Origin: Pseudomonadota bacterium
GTDB lineage: Bacteria > Pseudomonadota > Alphaproteobacteria > Rhizobiales > Xanthobacteraceae
Reading direction: 5' to 3'
Assembly: GCA_021779635.1 (NCBI GenBank)
Contig: JAJYAH010000162.1
Span: 1-11,019, forward strand
DNA length: 11,019 nucleotides
Each line of letters begins with the position of its first letter. Within the stretch, counting starts at the first letter, position 1. Under the pieces are notes generated by a model. The model was given only the letters and a program-made list of their open reading frames with translations, made no database searches and had not been told where the DNA came from. Both the position numbers and the translations under genes were made by a program. Below, in pieces: positions 6,698-11,019 of this stretch.

Positions 6698-7777
6698 TCA
6701 CGTCGCGCCGGGCGCGGCGACCAAGCGGCCGGTCGCGTCGAATACAAAGAGATTATCCGGGTCGAGCACGGCATCCAGCATGTAGCCGGGCTCATATTCG
6801 TGCACGCCCTGCAGCACGGCGACCCAGTTGGAATCGTCGCGGTTGAGATGCACGAAGCTTTCCGACCCGGTGATTTCCGTCACCGTCACCGTGGCGGAAA
6901 ACGCGTGACGGCCGGCAATTCCGTTGGCGACTTCAAGCTGGTGGGCGCGGAAGCCGACCCGGTAGGCGCCGTCGCCGAGGCCGGCGTAAAGCCCGGTGGC
7001 AGGCGCCTGCACGCCGCCGGCATACTGCACCGAGCCGTTGTGCTTTTCGATCCCGACGATGTTGAGCGGCGGATCGGAGAATACCTGGGCGACCCGCATG
7101 GTGTCGGGATGGCGATAGACCGTGGGGGTCTGGCCGACCTGCAGGACCTCGCCCTCCCACATGCAGACGGTTCTGCCGCCGAGCAACAAGGCTTCGGAGG
7201 GCTCGGTCGTGGCATAGACGAAGATCGCGCCGGAGGCCTCGAAGATACGCGGCAGTTCGGTGCGCAATTCCTCGCGCAGCTTGTAGTCGAGATTGGCGAG
7301 CGGCTCGTCCAGCAACACGAGGTCGGCGCCCTTGACCAGCGCGCGCGCGATCGCGGTGCGCTGCTGCTGGCCGCCGGACAATTGCAGCGGCGTGCGGTTC
7401 AGATACGGCTCCAGCTTCAGGAGTTTCGCAGCCTCCTGGACCCGCTTTTCGATCTCGGCGCGCGGCTTGCCCTGCACCCGCAGCGGCGAGGCGATGTTTT
7501 CATAGACGGTGAACGAGGGATAATTGATGAACTGCTGATAGACCATCGCCACCGAACGCTGCCGCACATCGAGGCCGGTGACATCCTTGCCGTCGACCAG
7601 AACACGGCCGGTTGTCGGCCTGTCGAGACCGGCGAGCAGCCGCATGATCGAGGTCTTGCCCGACAGCGTCGGGCCCAGCAGCACGCTCAGGGTGCCGCGC
7701 TCAAGCGTCAGCGAGACATCCCGAATCGTCGGAATACCATCGACTACGCGCGTAACTCTTTCGAGCGTGACGGTCAT
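6698..7777 (-). CDS. glpS: Glycerol ABC transporter ATPase GlpS, lacking the switch histidine
   Basis: The other ATP-binding subunit, 359 residues, related to UgpC/MalK. Walker A is GPTLSGKT (35-42), the Q-loop is at Q81-Q82, the signature LSGGQ is intact (133-137) and Walker B is LVLLDEP (153-159) with catalytic E158. At the H-loop, where MalK-type proteins have THD, it reads ATTEPSEA (189-196), so the switch histidine is replaced by threonine (T191). The C-terminal third (about 240-355) is a TOBE-like region. The ATG at 7777 overlaps the glpD stop by 4 nt (ATGA) and has GGAGG 6-7 nt upstream. With GlpT it should form a heterodimer with one consensus and one degenerate ATP site. Role and substrate are inferred from synteny with the rhizobial glycerol transporter. 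Confidence 0.92.
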   Translation of the reverse strand: MTVTLERVTRVVDGIPTIRDVSLTLERGTLSVLLGPTLSGKTSIMRLLAGLDRPTTGRVLVDGKDVTGLDVRQRSVAMVYQQFINYPSFTVYENIASPLRVQGKPRAEIEKRVQEAAKLLKLEPYLNRTPLQLSGGQQQRTAIARALVKGADLVLLDEPLANLDYKLREELRTELPRIFEASGAIFVYATTEPSEALLLGGRTVCMWEGEVLQVGQTPTVYRHPDTMRVAQVFSDPPLNIVGIEKHNGSVQYAGGVQAPATGLYAGLGDGAYRVGFRAHQLEVANGIAGRHAFSATVTVTEITGSESFVHLNRDDSNWVAVLQGVHEYEPGYMLDAVLDPDNLFVFDATGRLVAAPGAT

Positions 7778-9318
7778 GTCCGCCCTCCTGCTTCCAGCAA
7801 GGACCGTTCGAGCGGCGCCCGATGCGCGGCGATCCAGTCATCGATGGAAGCAATTTCGGCAGTCGACAATCGCAATCCAAGTTTGGATCGCCGCCAGACG
7901 ATATCCTCAGCGCTGCAGGCCCACTCGGCCGACATCAGGTACCTGACTTCGCTTTCCGTCAAGGTGGCACCGAACGACTGGCCGAGATCGGCCATCGATT
8001 TTGCGTCGCCGAGCAGCTTGCTGGCGCGCGTGCCGTAGGCGTGTGCCAGCCGGTTGGCATGCGCCGGCGACAGGAACGGGTAGCCACGCACCAGTTCGGC
8101 GGTCAGTGTCGCAATCGCCGAGACATCCAGATCGCCGCCCGGCAGCGGCCACTTTGCGGTCCAGCCTTCGCGCGCCTTGGAGCTGCGCAGATAGGGCGCG
8201 AGACGCTCAAGCGCCTCCTCGGCGAGCCGGCGATAGGTCGTTATCTTGCCGCCATAGATCGACAACAGCGGCGCGCCGCCGGGCTTGTCGAGTTCGAAAA
8301 CATAATCGCGGGTGGCTGCCTTGGCTTCGCTGGCGCCGTCGTCATAGAGCGGACGCACGCCGGCATAGGTCCACACCACGTCCTCCGGCTTGACCGGCTT
8401 CGCCAGATATTCGCTGACGGAATCGCAGAGATATTTGATTTCCTCAGGTGACGCCTTCACCTTCGCCGGATCGCCGTCGTAATCGCGATCGGTGGTGCCG
8501 ATCAGCGTGAAATCGTCCTGATAGGGAATCACAAAGACGATGCGGCCGTCGCTGTTCTGAAACATGTAAGCGCGGTCGTGCGCATAGAGCTTCGGCACCA
8601 CGATATGGGAGCCTTGCACCAGCCGTACCTTGGCCTTCGCGTTGACGCCCGCGCCGGACGCCAGCACCTGCTCGACCCATGGTCCGCCGGCATTGACCAG
8701 CGCGCGGGCCTGAACGGTGCTGCGCTCGCCGATTGAAGTGTCTTCGACGGTGATCTGCCAGATCCCGTCGGTCGGCCGGATCTCGACGGCGCGCGAACGG
8801 GTGCGGATTTCGGCGCCGCGGTCGGCCGCGTCGCGTGCGGTCAGAACCACAAGCCGCGCGTCATCGACGAAGCAATCCGAATATTCAAAGCCCCTGGTGT
8901 AGCGGTTGGGAATCAGCGGCCGGCCGACTTCGTCGCGCGAAAGATCGACCGAGCGCGTCGGCGGCAGCAGATGCCGGCCGCCGATATGGTCGTAAAGAAA
9001 CAGGCCGAGCCGCAACAGCCATGCCGGCCGCAACCCGGCATGGTGCGGCAACACGAAACGAAGCGGCCGGATGATATGTGGCGCGATCTGCCAGAGGATT
9101 TCGCGCTCGATCAGCGCCTCGCGGACCAGCCGGAACTCGTAATACTCCAGATAGCGCAGGCCGCCATGCACGAGCTTCGTCGACCACGACGACGTCCCGC
9201 TCGCCAAGTCATTCATTTCGCAAAGGAAAACAGAATTTCCGCGTCCGGCGGCATCGCGAGCGATACCGCAGCCATTGACGCCGCCCCCTATAATCGCGAG
9301 GTCGAAAATTCGATCCAA
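7774..9318 (-). CDS. glpD: Glycerol-3-phosphate dehydrogenase, aerobic, FAD-dependent
   Basis: Oxidises sn-glycerol 3-phosphate to dihydroxyacetone phosphate and passes electrons through FAD to the quinone pool; a peripheral enzyme of the inner membrane. The 514-residue length is normal for GlpD. The N-terminus carries the FAD dinucleotide-binding motif GGGVNG (11-16), with an acidic residue (E34) at the end of the second strand. The family-specific STKLVHGGLRYLE stretch follows (46-58). Further on come GTTDRDYDGDP and YAGVRPL, both typical of GlpD, and then a C-terminal helical domain. The start is TTG at 9318, preceded by GGGGGAG with a 5-nt spacer. It places the FAD motif at the usual distance from the N-terminus, and no upstream in-frame ATG competes. 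It is the first gene of the operon, directly below the presumed GlpR-controlled promoter, and its stop overlaps the glpS start. Confidence 0.96.
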   Translation of the reverse strand: MDRIFDLAIIGGGVNGCGIARDAAGRGNSVFLCEMNDLASGTSSWSTKLVHGGLRYLEYYEFRLVREALIEREILWQIAPHIIRPLRFVLPHHAGLRPAWLLRLGLFLYDHIGGRHLLPPTRSVDLSRDEVGRPLIPNRYTRGFEYSDCFVDDARLVVLTARDAADRGAEIRTRSRAVEIRPTDGIWQITVEDTSIGERSTVQARALVNAGGPWVEQVLASGAGVNAKAKVRLVQGSHIVVPKLYAHDRAYMFQNSDGRIVFVIPYQDDFTLIGTTDRDYDGDPAKVKASPEEIKYLCDSVSEYLAKPVKPEDVVWTYAGVRPLYDDGASEAKAATRDYVFELDKPGGAPLLSIYGGKITTYRRLAEEALERLAPYLRSSKAREGWTAKWPLPGGDLDVSAIATLTAELVRGYPFLSPAHANRLAHAYGTRASKLLGDAKSMADLGQSFGATLTESEVRYLMSAEWACSAEDIVWRRSKLGLRLSTAEIASIDDWIAAHRAPLERSLLEAGGRT

Positions 9319-9355
9319 AGACGCTCCCCCGGCGTTCGCCAGTTCACTTTGGCGA

Positions 9356-9407
9356 TTTCGCTTTCGGTTTGGATTAAATCACAAATAAAAACGAAAGCAA
9401 CCGAAAA
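9356..9407 (-). promoter_or_regulatory. Probable GlpR operator: TTTCG half-sites around the glpD promoter
   Basis: Two TTTCG pentamers (9356-9360 and 9362-9366) face two inverted CGAAA pentamers (9392-9396 and 9402-9406). The inverted arms are separated by an AT-rich 25-bp core that stands out from the GC-rich surroundings. Repeated TTTCG-like half-sites are, as I recall, typical operators of DeoR-family GlpR repressors. One pair overlaps the presumed -35 box, the other sits near the presumed transcription start, so binding would block the promoter. The assignment is inferred. Confidence 0.6.
9373..9400 (-). promoter_or_regulatory. Candidate sigma-70-type promoter of glpD-glpV
   Basis: On the minus strand TTGCTT (9400-9395) and TTTAAT (9378-9373) are separated by 16 nt. 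The -10 box matches five of six consensus positions, the -35 box only three of six. Transcription would start near 9366, about 48 nt before the glpD TTG. It is the only AT-rich stretch between glpR and glpD. Confidence 0.45.
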
Positions 9408-9447
9408 CAGGAACTGGCGTCGGTTCCGGGCAGGAGGGCGCCATCTT

Positions 9448-9482
9448 TTCGTCATGGCCGGGCTCGTCCCGGCCATGACGAA
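9448..9482. repeat. Dispersed palindrome, MAGLVPAM type
   Basis: A perfect 15-bp stem, TTCGTCATGGCCGGG (9448-9462) and CCCGGCCATGACGAA (9468-9482), closes a 5-nt loop. Translated on the plus strand it reads MAGLVPAM, the well-known mark of a high-copy palindrome in Bradyrhizobium-like genomes (from memory). It lies 19 nt past the glpR stop and about 40 nt upstream of the glpD operator region. No U-tract follows on the minus strand, so it is not a standard terminator, but a stem this strong could separate the glpR transcript from the operon. Confidence 0.85.
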
Positions 9483-9501
9483 TTTGAAGCTCACATCTAG
9501 C

Positions 9502-10332
9502 CTATCGCAGCCGGGTAACGGTTGGAGGAGCGTCCACGGCCGGCTCGTCAATATCGGCCGCCGATTTCGGCATCGCCTCGATCACCTCGATGCCGCGGGT
9601 CTGGCAGATGTTGGCAAGTCTCGCCGGCAACGCCACGTCGGTCACAAAGGTCTGTATCTGGCTGATATGGGCAAGGCGAACCGGCGCGGTGCGCCGCAGT
9701 TTGGTCGAGTCGGCGACCAGCACCACGCTGCGCGCATTGGCGATGATGGCCTGGGCTGCCTGGACTTCGCGATAATCGAAATCCAGGAGCGCGCCCTCTT
9801 CGTCGATCGCAGACGCGCCGATGATGGCGTAATCGACCTTGAACTGACCGATCAGGCTGATCGCCGTCGAGCCGATCACCGCACCGTCGGCGCGGCGCAC
9901 GGTGCCGCCGGCCACGATCACCTCGATGCGGGGATGCCGGTAGAGCAGCATCGCGACATTGAGGTTGTTGGTGATCACCAGCAGGTCTTCATGCGAGGTC
10001 AGGGCGCTGGCGACCTCCTCGGTAGTGGTGCCGATGTTGATGAACAGCGAGCAGCCGTTGGGGATCAGCGCCGCGGCCGCCGCGCCGATGGCTTTCTTCT
10101 CGTCGGCGGCGACGAACCTGCGTGCCTCGTAGGCGAGGTTCTCGACACCCGAGGCAATGATGGCGCCGCCATGAATCCGGGTCAGCGACCGGTGATCGCA
10201 CAGATCGTTCAGGTCCTTGCGGATGGTCTGCGCCGAAACCTCGAAACGCCGCGCCAAATCCTCGACCATCACCCGGCCAAAGGCGCGGGCGATATTGAGA
10301 ATTTCAGATTGGCGGTGAGTGAGACCTGTCAC
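9502..10332 (-). CDS. glpR: DeoR-family transcriptional repressor of the glycerol operon
   Basis: A 276-residue DNA-binding repressor. The N-terminal winged helix-turn-helix spans about residues 4-56, with the DeoR hallmark VSAQTIRKDL (32-41) as recognition helix and RIHGGA (52-57) closing the wing. The C-terminal sugar-phosphate sensor domain contains NIGTTTEEVA (99-108), AGGTVRRADG (141-150) and VADSTKL (206-212). The known effector of GlpR is glycerol 3-phosphate, which would release the DNA. The frame continues upstream to an ATG at 10380 and beyond. The GTG at 10332 is preferred because GGAG lies 7 nt before it and it gives the normal short lead into LTHRQSEIL. It precedes glpD on the same strand with a 183-bp gap, consistent with its own transcript. 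The 118 bp upstream (10333-10450) show no clear promoter or operator. Confidence 0.92.
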   Translation of the reverse strand: MTGLTHRQSEILNIARAFGRVMVEDLARRFEVSAQTIRKDLNDLCDHRSLTRIHGGAIIASGVENLAYEARRFVAADEKKAIGAAAAALIPNGCSLFINIGTTTEEVASALTSHEDLLVITNNLNVAMLLYRHPRIEVIVAGGTVRRADGAVIGSTAISLIGQFKVDYAIIGASAIDEEGALLDFDYREVQAAQAIIANARSVVLVADSTKLRRTAPVRLAHISQIQTFVTDVALPARLANICQTRGIEVIEAMPKSAADIDEPAVDAPPTVTRLR

Positions 10333-10450
10333 GACGGCACTCCGGGAACGAACACGCCCATGGTGCGGCCGTTCCGGCATCCGGTCAACGCGGCAGATCG
10401 GCCGTAACGGGGCGGCGATCAAATCCAGTTAATCGACCGGACCCAGCCGT

Positions 10451-10885
10451 CTAGGCGGTGATCGGCGGATCGCCCTGCGGAATCGCCTGCGGATGTCCCT
10501 GATCGTCGATCGCGACGTAGGTGAAGTTGCCGTCGGTCACCAGGATCGAATGCACTTCCTTGCGGCGCACCACCCAGGCCTCGAGGTGAACGGTGATCGA
10601 GGTCCTGCCGACCCGGACCAGGTTGGCATGAACTGAAACCAGGTCACCGACGAAAACCGGCTTCCGGAAATTCATTGCTTCGATCGCCACCGTGACGGCG
10701 CGCGACTTCGCGATCTTGGAGGCGAAGATTCCGCCGGCGATATCCATCTGGCTCAGCAGCCAGCCGCCGAAAATGTCGCCGTTCTGATTGGTATCGGCCG
10801 GCATCGCCAGCGTGCGGATCGACAGATCGCCGCAGGGTTCGGCTTCCGTGTTCAATGGTGCGTGCACGGCTTGGGTGTCGGTCAT
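10451..10885 (-). CDS. Acyl-CoA thioesterase, YciA-like hotdog fold
   Basis: A 144-residue cytosolic hotdog-fold thioesterase that hydrolyses acyl-CoA to free acid and CoA. The defining block is ADTNQNGDIFGGWLLSQMD (30-48), which matches YciA/acyl-CoA hydrolase proteins. It contains the central-helix aspartate region expected to be catalytic (D37 and D48 are candidates). Conserved strands follow at MNFRKPVFVGD (71-81) and the VGRTSITVHLEAW stretch (92-104). Length and domain layout are normal for the single-hotdog type; it probably works as a hexamer. The start at 10885 has a GGGG run about 6-7 nt upstream, a modest ribosome site. It lies 32 nt after an unidentified gene on the same strand, possibly in one transcript, and 118 bp before glpR. 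No functional link with glycerol uptake is evident. The substrate chain length cannot be told. Confidence 0.9.
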   Translation of the reverse strand: MTDTQAVHAPLNTEAEPCGDLSIRTLAMPADTNQNGDIFGGWLLSQMDIAGGIFASKIAKSRAVTVAIEAMNFRKPVFVGDLVSVHANLVRVGRTSITVHLEAWVVRRKEVHSILVTDGNFTYVAIDDQGHPQAIPQGDPPITA

Positions 10886-10917
10886 CGATGGCCCCGTCGG
10901 ATCGGATTTGAAACCGG

Positions 10918-11019
10918 TTACTTGAAACTATCCCAGCCGGCATCCGGCGCAAAACGCCCGCCGAACTTCGCCGCCAGCGCCTGCAACATCGACACCACAT
11001 TTTCCGGGCCGCGGCTGCG
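10918..11019 (-). CDS. C-terminal 33 residues of an unidentified protein (window edge)
   Basis: The minus-strand frame is open from the window edge to a TAA at 10918-10920. It encodes a plausible C-terminus rich in third-position G/C: a helix with VVSMLQALAAKFG, then GRFAPDAGWDSFK. The KFGGRFAPDAGW ending loosely resembles C-termini of multidomain CoA-metabolism enzymes such as 3-hydroxyacyl-CoA dehydrogenases. That would suit the thioesterase gene 32 nt downstream, but 33 residues are too few to name a family. The start lies outside the window. Confidence 0.6.
   Translation of the reverse strand, partial: RSRGPENVVSMLQALAAKFGGRFAPDAGWDSFK

Noticed and set aside
6653..8038. A 461-codon plus-strand open frame opposite glpS and glpD
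   Set aside because: Antisense shadow of two real genes; composition dominated by R, G, D and H with no family resemblance.
9302..9313. TCGAA-AA-TTCGA inverted repeat at the start of glpD as an extra GlpR site
   Set aside because: It lies inside codons of the conserved N-terminus and does not match the TTTCG spacing of the upstream array.
9448..9482. The palindrome after glpR as an intrinsic terminator
   Set aside because: The stem is strong, but the minus-strand sequence after it begins AAAAG rather than a run of T, and the same palindrome is known to me as a dispersed repeat.
8971..10407. A 478-codon plus-strand open frame spanning glpD, the control region and glpR
   Set aside because: It crosses the palindrome (hence MAGLVPAM) and the promoter, has no domain or ribosome site, and lies antisense to two well-supported genes.
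10333..10450. A possible weak hairpin (CCGGT / ACTGG) and short CGGCCGT direct repeats upstream of glpR
   Set aside because: Only five pairs with a wobble and no U-tract; short GC-rich repeats are expected by chance in this base composition.

Overview
This window is a high-GC alphaproteobacterial chromosome segment, most likely from a Bradyrhizobium- or Rhodopseudomonas-like member of the Nitrobacteraceae. Three things point there: strong G/C at third codon positions, the protein families present, and three classes of dispersed palindrome that I recognise from memory as common in these genomes. These are the GAGCATGATC...GATCATGCTC element, the element that translates as CERSEAI, and the element that translates as MAGLVPAM. 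The genus is inferred and was not tested by any search.

The centre (about 1.64-10.33 kb) is a complete glycerol uptake and oxidation locus on the minus strand. In transcription order it holds glpR (DeoR-family repressor), a 183-bp control region, glpD (FAD glycerol-3-phosphate dehydrogenase), glpS and glpT (two ABC ATPases), glpP and glpQ (two permeases), a 108-aa three-helix DUF2160 membrane protein, glpV (periplasmic binding protein) and a strong intrinsic terminator. From glpD to glpQ the genes overlap by 1-4 nt or are 12 nt apart, so this is one translationally coupled operon. The layout matches the glycerol ABC locus described in Rhizobium leguminosarum, except that no glycerol kinase gene (glpK) follows glpV. 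The kinase must be encoded elsewhere or replaced. Expected flow: GlpV captures glycerol in the periplasm, GlpPQ with GlpST imports it, an unlinked kinase phosphorylates it, and GlpD oxidises glycerol 3-phosphate to dihydroxyacetone phosphate while feeding electrons to the quinone pool. GlpR probably represses the operon through TTTCG half-sites around the glpD promoter.

Left flank: the 3' part of a tetratricopeptide-repeat gene on the plus strand (cut by the window edge) converges on a minus-strand DUF6065-like gene, with a dispersed palindrome between them. A second, 30-bp perfect inverted repeat lies between the DUF6065-like gene and the glp terminator. Right flank: a YciA-type acyl-CoA thioesterase upstream of glpR, then the last 33 codons of an unidentified minus-strand gene.

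No IS element, CRISPR array, tRNA, rRNA or phage gene was seen. I found no clearly new system. The points most worth a second look are the complementary degeneracy of the two ABC ATPases, the uncharacterised DUF2160 subunit, the half-site array at the glpD promoter and the missing glpK.
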